NCBI GenBank assembly: GCA_023667045.1
Contig: JAMPAU010000001.1
Span: 1,076,881-1,112,682, forward strand
From: Ruminococcus flavefaciens
GTDB lineage: Bacteria > Bacillota > Clostridia > Oscillospirales > Ruminococcaceae
Direction: 5' to 3'
Length of the DNA: 35,802 nt
The position numbers and the translations under genes were made by a program. This document shows, one piece after another, positions 16,154-23,058 of this stretch (position 1 is its first letter; each line of letters opens with the position of its first letter). Under the pieces are notes generated by a model. That model was given only the letters and a program-made list of their open reading frames with translations. It had not been told where the DNA came from and searched no databases.

Positions 16154-16588
16154 ATGAAATTATATATCGCTTACGGAAGCAACACAAACCACAAATTTAT
16201 GGAATCAAGATGTCCAAATGCGGAATTTATCGCAAAGTCAACGATAAAAAATTATCGTCTTGAATTTCACGGAAAGGAGAATCATTCCTACCTTACAATC
16301 GTGCCGGACGAAAATTCCGAAATTGAAACGGCAGTCTGGGTGATAAGTGAAACCGACGAGTCGGCACTTGACAAATACGAGGGTTTTCCCACGCTTTACC
16401 GCAAGGAAATGCTTGAAATTGCAATAAACGGAACGTCGAAACAGGCACTCATCTACATCATGAACGACGGAGCGGAAAAAGCACTGCCGTGTGAATCGTA
16501 TTTTAACTGTGTTCTTGACGGCTATGTTGACTGCGGAATAAATACGGAACAGCTTTTTAATGCTATGTTCAACGCTAAACAGTTATAA
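16154..16588 (+). CDS. Gamma-glutamylcyclotransferase-like protein (GGCT/AIG2 fold)
   Basis: A 144-residue single-domain protein with the family motif YGSN (7-10) and the catalytic glutamate in DKYEGFPTLY (E76), plus SYLTIVPDEN and TAVWVISETD strands. GGCT-fold enzymes cyclise and release gamma-glutamyl or related amide-linked groups. Next to an amidoligase it probably removes, edits or recycles what the ligase adds. The ribosome binding site is GAAAGGAGTAAAAA. It is in the same operon as the amidoligase. Confidence 0.85.
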   Translation: MKLYIAYGSNTNHKFMESRCPNAEFIAKSTIKNYRLEFHGKENHSYLTIVPDENSEIETAVWVISETDESALDKYEGFPTLYRKEMLEIAINGTSKQALIYIMNDGAEKALPCESYFNCVLDGYVDCGINTEQLFNAMFNAKQL

Positions 16589-16600
16589 TATAACAAACTT

Positions 16601-16629
16601 ATGACAAATAACCGCATTACGTATATAAT
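16601..16629 (+). promoter_or_regulatory. Promoter of the XRE regulator
   Basis: -35 ATGACA (16601-16606), 17-base spacer, -10 TATAAT (16624-16629), with a second overlapping TATAAT at 16629-16634. Downstream TACACAGT (16637-16644) is the reverse complement of the 8-base core ACTGTGTA found at the two promoters near 15.0-15.2 kb, so it could be an operator. Confidence 0.65.
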
Positions 16630-16671
16630 ATAATAGTACACAGTTACATTATATATAAAGGCGGTTATAAA

Positions 16672-16932
16672 ATGATAAAAATTCATCTGTCCAGAATACT
16701 GGGCGAAAAGCGTATAACCCAAGCGGAGCTTGCACGTCAGACCGGCATCAGACCCTCAACAATAAGCGACATCTACAATGAAATGACCGAACGTCTGAAT
16801 ATTGAGTACCTCGACCGAATCTGTGAATACCTTGATTGCAGTATCACGGATTTGGTTGAGTACGTCCCGAACAAACAGAAAAAGACCGGACGGTTTCTTA
16901 TAAAAGAACCGCACGGCAACCGTAAAAAATAA
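16672..16932 (+). CDS. XRE/Cro-type transcriptional regulator
   Basis: An 86-residue protein with a helix-turn-helix at about residues 4-60: LSRILGEKRITQAELARQTG, then IRPSTISDIYNEMTERLN and LDRICEYLDCSITDLVEYVP. The C-terminal 20 residues are basic. It is the compact Cro/YozG-like form that represses its own and nearby promoters. The ATG follows AAAGGCGGTTATAAA. It has its own promoter and terminator, so it is a separate unit and may control the neighbouring amidoligase module or an element function. Confidence 0.85.
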   Translation: MIKIHLSRILGEKRITQAELARQTGIRPSTISDIYNEMTERLNIEYLDRICEYLDCSITDLVEYVPNKQKKTGRFLIKEPHGNRKK

Positions 16933-16951
16933 TTCCTCATGTAACGTTAAA

Positions 16952-16998
16952 ATGCTCTTTAAGGACTATTTAAAAGGTCTTTAAAGAGCATTTTTATT
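16952..16998 (+). terminator. Terminator of the XRE gene
   Basis: Long stem ATGCTCTTTAA (16952-16962) against TTTAAAGAGCAT (16980-16991), followed by TTTTATTAT. It lies 20 bases after the XRE stop and marks the end of the accessory block before the mobilizable element. Confidence 0.8.
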
Positions 16999-17046
16999 AT
17001 AAAGCATATTTTGTGATTTTTACTGTTTGTAAATTTTTTCCTCACT

Positions 17047-17090
17047 TTTTTGACGTTTTGCTTGTAAATTTTTGACGTTTTGCTTGTCAA
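17047..17090 (+). repeat. Two tandem 22-bp repeats at the integrase break point
   Basis: TTTTTGACGTTTTGCTTGT occurs at 17047-17065 and 17069-17087, a 22-base period, followed by AAA and CAA. A weaker third relative (TTTTTACTGTTTGTAAA) lies just upstream near 17018-17034. The repeats end where recognisable integrase sequence begins, so they could be iterons, integrase-arm sites or the scar of a rearrangement. Confidence 0.7.
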
Positions 17091-17782
17091 GCTACACGGT
17101 GTTTAACTATGCAGTCCGTTTCTACGGTCTGAAAGAAAATCCTGCACAAAAAGCAGGGAATATGGGAAAGGCGAAAAATCGTGAAATGCTGTTCTGGACT
17201 CAGGAAGAATATCAGAAATTTTTAGAAGTGATGATGGACAAACCTGTTTCATTCTACGCTTTTGAGATGCTCTATTGGTGCGGAATCCGTGAGGGTGAGT
17301 TGCTTGCCCTTACTCCTGCCGACTTCGATTTTAAAAATCAGACACTCAGAATTAACAAGTCGTATCAGCGACTGCACAAGGAAGATATTATAACTTCGCC
17401 GAAAACTAAAAAGAGTAACCGTACTATTAAGATGCCTCAGTTCCTTTGCGACGAAATGCAGGATTATCTCGATATGCTATACGATATTCATCCTAATGAC
17501 AGAATTTTCACTATAACAAAAAGTTTTCTGCATCACGAAATGGACAGAGGTTCAAAAATCGCAGGGTTGAAACGTATCAGAATACACGATTTGAGACACT
17601 CGCATATTTCGCTACTGATTGAAATGGGTTTCTCAGCGGTGGCAATTGCCGACCGTGTAGGTCATGAAAGTATCGAAATTACATATCATTATGCACATTT
17701 GTTTCCGTCCAAACAGCTTGAAATGGCGGAAAAACTTGATTTTGAAAGGAGAGATAAAAATGTCGGTGAAGAATCTTGGTGA
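17072..17782 (+). pseudogene. Tyrosine recombinase (integrase), N-terminus missing
   Basis: From about residue 11 (FNYAVRFYGLKENPAQKAGN) the sequence matches the end of the core-binding domain and the whole catalytic domain of Tn916/phage-type integrases. Catalytic residues are all present: R73 (CGIREGELLAL), the KTKKSNRTI strand, HDLRH (H172, R175), H198 (GHES) and Y207 (YHYAHL). About 120-130 N-terminal residues, covering the arm-binding and most of the core-binding region, are absent. The only upstream starts are a TTG in the tandem repeats and an ATG at 17162, neither with a good ribosome binding site. The gene is therefore probably a 5'-truncated relic, cut at the 22-bp repeats. Its end overlaps the MobC-like gene by 23 bases. 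Confidence 0.75.
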
Positions 17783-18080
17783 AAAGGTCAGATTCAGAAG
17801 TCGCAAAATCGGTTTCAGGGTTTCGCCTGAAGAAGAAAAGCTGATAAATTCCGCAGTGGCACTTTCGGGACTTACCAAACAGGACTATATTGTCAGAAAG
17901 CTGACGGACAGAGCAGTTACAGTCCTGCCGAATCCGAAAGTTTACAAGGCATTGAAAAATCAGCTTTCGGTGGTACTTGACAAACTCACAAGAATTGAGA
18001 ACGGAAACGGCATTGACAGCGAGTTGCTGGAAGTTATACGACTGATTAACGCAACACTCAATGGCACGAAAGGAGAATAA
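17760..18080 (+). CDS. MobC-like relaxosome accessory protein
   Basis: The start is ATG 17760 after GAAAGGAGAGATAAAA, giving 106 residues. The N-terminal half resembles ribbon-helix-helix mobilization proteins (FRSRKIGFRVSPEEEKLINS, AVALSGLTKQDYIVRKLTDR); the second half is a helical dimerisation part (QLSVVLDKLTRIENGN, LLEVIRLINATLNG). Such proteins bind oriT DNA and help the relaxase nick. It lies in an int-mobC-repA-mob order common to Clostridia mobilizable elements. Confidence 0.72.
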   Translation: MSVKNLGEKVRFRSRKIGFRVSPEEEKLINSAVALSGLTKQDYIVRKLTDRAVTVLPNPKVYKALKNQLSVVLDKLTRIENGNGIDSELLEVIRLINATLNGTKGE

Positions 18081-18082
18081 CA

Positions 18083-19390
18083 ATGCTTACTGAAAAAGAA
18101 ATGACCGCTCCTGATGCACCTATTGGCGTAGGTGCGGAGCAGTCAAATCAAAACTTTACACATGATATTATAGCACAAAATCAGGGATATTTCAACCCCT
18201 CGGCAGAAGAAATTTTTGATGCACAAATGCAGTACGAGCGTGAAAACTCGCCATCTTATATGGAAACTGTCTCAATGCCCGAACTTTATGAAATGGTCTA
18301 TCCTGCAAAACCTCCCATTATTGACGGTTTCCTCTACAATGGTACGTACCTTTTCGTTGGCTCTCCGAAAGTCGGCAAGAGTTTCATGATGGCTCAGATT
18401 GCGTATCATGTGAGTTCGGGCAAGCCGATGTGGAATAATGCTGTCCGCAAGGGAACGGTGCTGTATCTTGCTCTTGAGGACAATTACAGACGTTTGCAGG
18501 AGCGACTTTACAGAATGTTCGGCACGGAAACAATGTCAAATCTTTTCTTTTCCGTTGCATCAAATTCCCTGAACGGCGGACTTATCGAACAGCTCGACAG
18601 CTTTATCCGTGAACACCGCAACACAAGCCTGATTATCATTGATACTTTACAGAAAATCCGTGAATCTGAGGGCGATACTTACAGTTACAGCCGTGATTAT
18701 GACATTATCGCTCAACTGAAATCGTTTTCGGACAAAAATAATATCTGTTTGTTGCTCGTTCATCACACACGCAAACAGAAAGCGGACGATAATTTCGACA
18801 CGATTTCTGGTACAAATGGACTTCTCGGAGCTGCGGACGGAGCTTTTATGATGTACAAGTCTAAACGTACTGATGCGGGAGCAACAATCGAAATTTTAGG
18901 ACGTGACCAACCTGATAAAAAAATCCTGCTGAAACGTAATACGGAAACACTCTGCTGGGATTTGGATAAAGTTATTGATGACCAATTCAAAGCTCCACCT
19001 GAGCCAATTCTTGAAAAAATCGCAGGACTTGTCAATGAACATAATTCGACATGGCAGGGTACAGCTACAGAACTTCTCAATAAACTCGAAATTGATGATA
19101 TAAAGCCAAATACCCTATCTTTGAAACTCAATGTCAACGCTGGCAGGCTTTATTCAGAATACTACATTTGGTATACAAACAAGCGTAATCATAATGGCAG
19201 GTTTATTATGTTTCAGTACGACATTGAACATCCTGTTGTGCCGAAAACTGAGACTTCTGAATATCAGTACACGCCTGTTGATGATGATTCAATGGTTACT
19301 GGTGAAATGGTAGTTCGTAGCGACAGTGAAAAATCATTTAATGATATGACGGACGAAGAAAAAGAGAATTTTATACTTACAAGTTATTAA
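18083..19390 (+). CDS. RepA-like AAA/RecA-fold ATPase
   Basis: A 435-residue protein with a RecA-like ATPase core: Walker A GSPKVGKS (93-100), a TVLYLALEDNYRRLQERLYR segment (125-144), Walker B LIIID (183-187) and a sensor-like HHTRKQKADD region, as in plasmid RepA hexameric helicases (AAA_25). The N-terminal ~70 residues are unassigned, and the C-terminal ~150 include a possible winged-helix part (LNKLEIDDIKPNTLSLKLNV). It probably unwinds DNA for replication of the element. The start is 3 bases after the mobC stop. The CGTGACG arrays follow immediately. Confidence 0.78.
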   Translation: MLTEKEMTAPDAPIGVGAEQSNQNFTHDIIAQNQGYFNPSAEEIFDAQMQYERENSPSYMETVSMPELYEMVYPAKPPIIDGFLYNGTYLFVGSPKVGKSFMMAQIAYHVSSGKPMWNNAVRKGTVLYLALEDNYRRLQERLYRMFGTETMSNLFFSVASNSLNGGLIEQLDSFIREHRNTSLIIIDTLQKIRESEGDTYSYSRDYDIIAQLKSFSDKNNICLLLVHHTRKQKADDNFDTISGTNGLLGAADGAFMMYKSKRTDAGATIEILGRDQPDKKILLKRNTETLCWDLDKVIDDQFKAPPEPILEKIAGLVNEHNSTWQGTATELLNKLEIDDIKPNTLSLKLNVNAGRLYSEYYIWYTNKRNHNGRFIMFQYDIEHPVVPKTETSEYQYTPVDDDSMVTGEMVVRSDSEKSFNDMTDEEKENFILTSY

Positions 19391-19404
19391 GTTATTTGAT
19401 TTGA

Positions 19405-19480
19405 CGTGACGATGCGTGACGGTCGTGACGATGTTTTTAGGGGTATCAAAAAAACCGTCACCATCGTCACGGTCGTCACG
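19405..19480 (+). repeat. Facing arrays of CGTGACG heptamers (iteron-like)
   Basis: CGTGACG occurs at 19405-19411, 19415-19421 and 19424-19430. The reverse complement CGTCACG occurs at 19465-19471 and 19474-19480, with a one-mismatch copy CGTCACC at 19456-19462. Copies are spaced 9-10 bases apart, about one helical turn, and the two arrays face each other across an A/T-rich 25-base centre. The arrangement suits cooperative binding of a replication or mobilization protein and could also fold into a long hairpin. It lies 15 bases after the repA-like gene. Confidence 0.7.
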
Positions 19481-19520
19481 CTTTCGGCAGCTTGTCTGCC
19501 GTTGCCTCGCAGAGCACCGT

Positions 19521-19559
19521 GTACTTGTGATGTTAGTGGTACACTAATGTCGCAAGTAC
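19521..19559. promoter_or_regulatory. 39-bp interrupted palindrome, candidate oriT
   Basis: Outer arms GTACTTG (19521-19527) / CAAGTAC (19553-19559) and inner arms TTAGTG (19533-19538) / CACTAA (19542-19547) are perfect inverted repeats about one centre (19540). Only 5 bases between the arms on each side are imperfect. It lies about 90 bases before the relaxase gene, where MobV relaxases usually have their nick region. It could alternatively be an operator. Confidence 0.5.
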
Positions 19560-19651
19560 TAAGGCGTTACAAACGGCGCAAGCCCTTTGTAAATCGGCTA
19601 TCAAGCCGTTCCCTGCGATAGCATCTCCCTCAGCTTACGGAAAGGAAAAAT
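19560..19651 (+). other. Leader of the relaxase gene, possible rest of oriT
   Basis: A non-coding stretch between the palindrome and the relaxase start. AACGGC (near 19571) and GCCGTT (near 19605) can pair around a 27-base interior, and GGAAAGGAAAAAT supplies the ribosome binding site. It looks like part of the transfer origin, but no nick site can be assigned by eye. Confidence 0.3.
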
Positions 19652-20836
19652 ATGAAATCAAAAAGAATATCGTTCGGACAGGGCAAAGGCTCAATCACTC
19701 ACAATAACAGGACTTTCATCGCAAACAATGTTGACAGAAACCGTATAGCCGACAACATCACATTCATTTCAAAGTCTGTCGGTGAAGTGTACGAAGAACT
19801 TTTCGGCGGTGCGGTCGAGCGATACAATGCCCGACAGAAAAGAAATGACCGCAAAATCCACAGTACATATTACGAGCATTTATTCCACTGCAAGCCGTCA
19901 AATTCCGTGATTACGGCGACAGACAAAAGAAAAAGTTTTTACGAAGATGTAGTTCAGATTGGAAAAATGGAGGATTCAGGTCACGGAACGGAAGATTTTC
20001 AGCTCGTGGCGGACTGCTTGACGGAGTACATGAACGGCTTTCATGCAAGGAATCCGAATTTTCGCGTATTCAATGCAGTTCTGCATATGGACGAGGCTAC
20101 TCCGCACCTGCATATTGATTACATACCTGTCGGACATTATAAGCGTGGTATGGATACTCAAAACGGCATCTCTCAGGCACTAAAGGAAATGGGTTACGGC
20201 GAGGGAAAACAGGCAATTGCACGTTGGAGAGCTGCGGAAGTTGAAGTGCTGAATAAAATCTGTCGTCAACACGGAATTGAGCCTTTACCGCCCGAAAATT
20301 CACGTGGAACTTTGGAAGTCTCAGAATACAAGGAGCAACGCAGAAAAGCTGAACAGCTTGCAGTTGAGAATGAAAAATCGCAGTCTGAACTTGATGCACT
20401 CAACAGTGAACTAAAATCAGCCACTGAAAAGAAAGTAAAAATCGTTGAGATTGACAGTATCGAAACAAAAAAATCACGATTCAGTAAGAAAATTTCTATT
20501 TCCGAAGAAGATTTTGAAAATCTCACGGATTTAGCGAAAAAACAGGTTGCAGGTGTGAAAAATACCAAAAAGCTGAAATCTGAAAACGCTGAATTATCAC
20601 AGAAAGTTACTGATTTGGAAGTACAGGTGAAATTTCTGACCGCTGAACTCGACAAGTACAGACAGCCTACAACTTTTTCCCGTGATAAACTGAAAAACGA
20701 ATCGCAAAAGATTTCAGAACTGGAGCAGTTAAGGTCAAAATATAGAAAGGCTTTGGAGTTTATAAATTCTCGTGCCTTAGCGACTGAATTTGAAGTATTT
20801 AAGCATACTACGGCAAGAGGCAGTCAGTTGGAATAA
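19652..20836 (+). CDS. MobV-family relaxase (Mob/Pre plasmid recombination enzyme)
   Basis: A 394-residue protein with the MobV signature: N-terminal FGQGKGSITHNNRTFIANNV and NITF, and the metal-binding motif H145-MDEATP-H152-L-H154. It nicks oriT on one strand and pilots the DNA through a conjugation pore supplied by another element. Residues about 225-370 are a coiled coil (RRKAEQLAVENEKSQSELDA, ENAELSQKVTDLEVQVKFLT), typical of the family. It is followed by a terminator, so it ends the mobilization operon. Confidence 0.87.
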   Translation: MKSKRISFGQGKGSITHNNRTFIANNVDRNRIADNITFISKSVGEVYEELFGGAVERYNARQKRNDRKIHSTYYEHLFHCKPSNSVITATDKRKSFYEDVVQIGKMEDSGHGTEDFQLVADCLTEYMNGFHARNPNFRVFNAVLHMDEATPHLHIDYIPVGHYKRGMDTQNGISQALKEMGYGEGKQAIARWRAAEVEVLNKICRQHGIEPLPPENSRGTLEVSEYKEQRRKAEQLAVENEKSQSELDALNSELKSATEKKVKIVEIDSIETKKSRFSKKISISEEDFENLTDLAKKQVAGVKNTKKLKSENAELSQKVTDLEVQVKFLTAELDKYRQPTTFSRDKLKNESQKISELEQLRSKYRKALEFINSRALATEFEVFKHTTARGSQLE

Positions 20837-20864
20837 TATTTCTTTTTCAGTAAGATTATATAAC

Positions 20865-20896
20865 CATATGCAATATATTTTAGCATATAGTTTTTT
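20865..20896 (+). terminator. Terminator after the relaxase gene
   Basis: ATATGC (20866-20871) pairs with GCATAT (20883-20888) across an 11-base A/T loop, extended by flanking C-G/A-T pairs and followed by AGTTTTTT. Confidence 0.6.
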
Positions 20897-20928
20897 CTGC
20901 AAAAGAAAATCTAACTTTTTGATGAGAA

Positions 20929-20992
20929 CAATTGACTTTTCAATTGAAATATGCTATAATTAAAATGAACCAATTTTGTATCATAAGATACA
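20929..20992 (+). promoter_or_regulatory. Restriction-modification promoter with two palindromic operators
   Basis: -35 TTGACT (20932-20937), 17-base spacer, -10 TATAAT (20955-20960). A perfect 7-bp-arm palindrome CAATTGACTTTTCAATTG (20929-20946) covers the -35, and TGTATCATAAGATACA (20977-20992) sits just before the ribosome binding site GAAAGGAATG. These are natural targets for the helix-turn-helix domain fused to the methyltransferase, giving autoregulation. Confidence 0.75.
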
Positions 20993-21009
20993 GAAAGGAA
21001 TGAAGTATA

Positions 21010-22236
21010 GTGGCAGTAAGCTACAACAATTTATGGAAACTATTAATAGACCAGGGCATGAATAAAACTGAATTGAAAGAAGCCGCAGGTATCAGTTTCA
21101 ATGTTATGGCACGTATGGGAAAGAATGAAACTGTTTCTCTTGAAAGTCTTGAAAAAATCTGTATGGTACTTCACTGCAATATTGGTGATATTATGGATAT
21201 TAAACCTGATATTGAAATAAAGAAAAGAAAGTTTACTACAATTGAATTGTTTGCAGGTGCAGGAGGTCTTGCACTCGGTGTAGAAAAAGCGGGTTTTGAT
21301 ACTCTTGGTCTTGTTGAGATAGATAAAGATGCTTCTGATACACTTCGTAGAAATAGACCTGAATGGAGAGTAATTAATGATGATATATCCAATATTTCTT
21401 GTCTTAATCTAAAAGAATTCTTTGGATTGAAAAATGGTGAACTTGATCTTCTTTCGGGCGGTGCACCTTGTCAGAGTTTTTCTTATGCCGGAAAAAGACT
21501 TGGATTAGAAGATGCTCGTGGAACTATGTTTTATCATTATGCAAAATTTTTAGAACAATTGCAACCGAAAATGTTTTTATTTGAAAATGTAAAAGGTCTG
21601 TTAACCCACGACAAGGGCAGAACATACAAGACTATTACTGATATATTTGAAAGCACAGGATATACTATTCAGAAAAAAGTCTTGAACGCTTGGGATTATG
21701 GTGTTGCTCAGAAGCGTGAACGACTTATCACTATTGGTATAAGAAATAATATAATGAATGAAATTAGTTTTACATTTCCAACACCTCATGAATACAAACC
21801 TGTTCTCAGAGATGTTCTAATTGACTGTCCTAAAAGTGAAGGTGCACCTTATTCTGAGTATAAACGAAAGATATTTGAGCTTGTTCCTCCAGGTGGATAT
21901 TGGAGAGATATTCCTGAAGATATTGCCAAAGAATATATGAAAAGTTGTTGGTATATGGAGGGTGGCAGAACGGGTATTTTACGAAGATTAAGCCTTGATG
22001 AGCCGTCACTTACCGTTTTGACTTCCCCAAGTCAAAAACAAACCGACCGCTGTCATCCACTTGAACCACGTCCGTTTACAATCCGTGAAAATGCCCGTTG
22101 TCAGAGTTTTCCCGATGAATGGCAGTTCTGCGGAAGTATCGGCTCTCAATATAAGCAGGTCGGCAATGCAGTTCCCGTAAACCTTGCATATGATATTGCA
22201 AAACAGATAAAAATAGCGTTGGAGGGATTATTATAA
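21010..22236 (+). CDS. C5-cytosine DNA methyltransferase with N-terminal HTH
   Basis: Starts at GTG 21010. Residues 1-66 are an XRE-type helix-turn-helix (LWKLLIDQGMNKTELKEAAG, SLESLEKICMVLHCNIGDIM). Residues 74-408 are a full C5 methylase: motif I FTTIELFAGAGGLALG, motif IV GGAPCQSFS with catalytic C154, motif VI ENV (192-194), motif VIII QKRERLITIG and motif X QYKQVGNAVPV. It methylates cytosine in the site cut by the neighbouring enzyme, probably a GGNCC-type site if the endonuclease family call is right. The fused HTH replaces a separate control protein and probably represses its own promoter. Its TAA shares an A with the endonuclease ATG. Confidence 0.92.
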   Translation: MAVSYNNLWKLLIDQGMNKTELKEAAGISFNVMARMGKNETVSLESLEKICMVLHCNIGDIMDIKPDIEIKKRKFTTIELFAGAGGLALGVEKAGFDTLGLVEIDKDASDTLRRNRPEWRVINDDISNISCLNLKEFFGLKNGELDLLSGGAPCQSFSYAGKRLGLEDARGTMFYHYAKFLEQLQPKMFLFENVKGLLTHDKGRTYKTITDIFESTGYTIQKKVLNAWDYGVAQKRERLITIGIRNNIMNEISFTFPTPHEYKPVLRDVLIDCPKSEGAPYSEYKRKIFELVPPGGYWRDIPEDIAKEYMKSCWYMEGGRTGILRRLSLDEPSLTVLTSPSQKQTDRCHPLEPRPFTIRENARCQSFPDEWQFCGSIGSQYKQVGNAVPVNLAYDIAKQIKIALEGLL

Positions 22237-23045
22237 TGTGGACACTTAGTTTTATAAGTGAAGAAGATTTTACAAAGCACGTTAAGAAAACCATTGAGAA
22301 ATATGGTGAAAAGCTTGAATCCTTTGATTTGAAGCGTTTTAACAAAAATATTATTGATCCTGTCAAATTAATTTTTGATAAAATTGTTTATCAATCATCC
22401 TGGGAAGAAATCGTCAGTAATGAAATTTTCAGACAGAGAGATAAATCTAATAACAATGATATTGGTTACTTTCATCAAAGAATTTTTCAGTATATTACAG
22501 GTTGTCGTGTTCCAAACAATGGCGAAGAAGGCGGTTGGGACGTAATTTATGAGAATCCAGATGGTATTTCTTTACCTGATGGCAGCATAGTGCATACCGT
22601 TTATGTTGAAATGAAAAATAAACATAACACGATGAACTCTGCATCAGCAGGAAAAACTTTCATCAAGATGCAGAATCAGCTCCTTAACGATGATGATTGT
22701 GCTTGTTTCCTAGTTGAAGCTATTGCTCAAAGGTCGCAGAACATCAAGTGGGAGACAACTGTTGACAAAAAGAAAGTTGGTCATAAGCTGATCCGTCGTG
22801 TGAGCCTTGACAAGTTCTATGCCCTTGTAACCGGACAAGAGGATGCTTTCTATCAGATGTGTATGGTTCTACCATCTATTATTAAGAAAGCTGTAGATGA
22901 GCTTGAAGGTTCTATCGTTCCACACGATACTGTCGTATATGAACTGAATGAGCTTGCTAAAAAGCAAAATATTGATGATGAAAACCTCGCTGTGGCTATG
23001 GCAGTTTATATGTTGGGATTTGGAAGTTATAAAGGATTTAACTGA
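22236..23045 (+). CDS. Type II restriction endonuclease, Eco47II-like
   Basis: A 269-residue protein, coupled to the methylase by TAATG. It has a PD-(D/E)XK-type centre: GGW-D102-VIYENPDG and VYV-E125-M-K127-NKHNTMNS. The phrase YVEMKNKHNTMNS with the FIKMQNQL helix is typical of the Eco47II/Sau96I family, which cuts GGNCC. The pairing with a C5 methylase agrees. It would cut unmodified invading DNA. Family recognition is by motif; the exact target site is inferred. Confidence 0.8.
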   Translation: MWTLSFISEEDFTKHVKKTIEKYGEKLESFDLKRFNKNIIDPVKLIFDKIVYQSSWEEIVSNEIFRQRDKSNNNDIGYFHQRIFQYITGCRVPNNGEEGGWDVIYENPDGISLPDGSIVHTVYVEMKNKHNTMNSASAGKTFIKMQNQLLNDDDCACFLVEAIAQRSQNIKWETTVDKKKVGHKLIRRVSLDKFYALVTGQEDAFYQMCMVLPSIIKKAVDELEGSIVPHDTVVYELNELAKKQNIDDENLAVAMAVYMLGFGSYKGFN

Positions 23046-23058
23046 AAAGGAGATACAG

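Noticed and set aside
17047-17090. Tandem 22-bp repeats as a CRISPR array
   Set aside because: Only two clear copies with 3-base gaps and no spacers; no cas genes are present.
19406-19621. 71-codon frame across the CGTGACG arrays
   Set aside because: It simply reads through the repeats and palindrome, has no ribosome binding site, and the protein is compositionally implausible.
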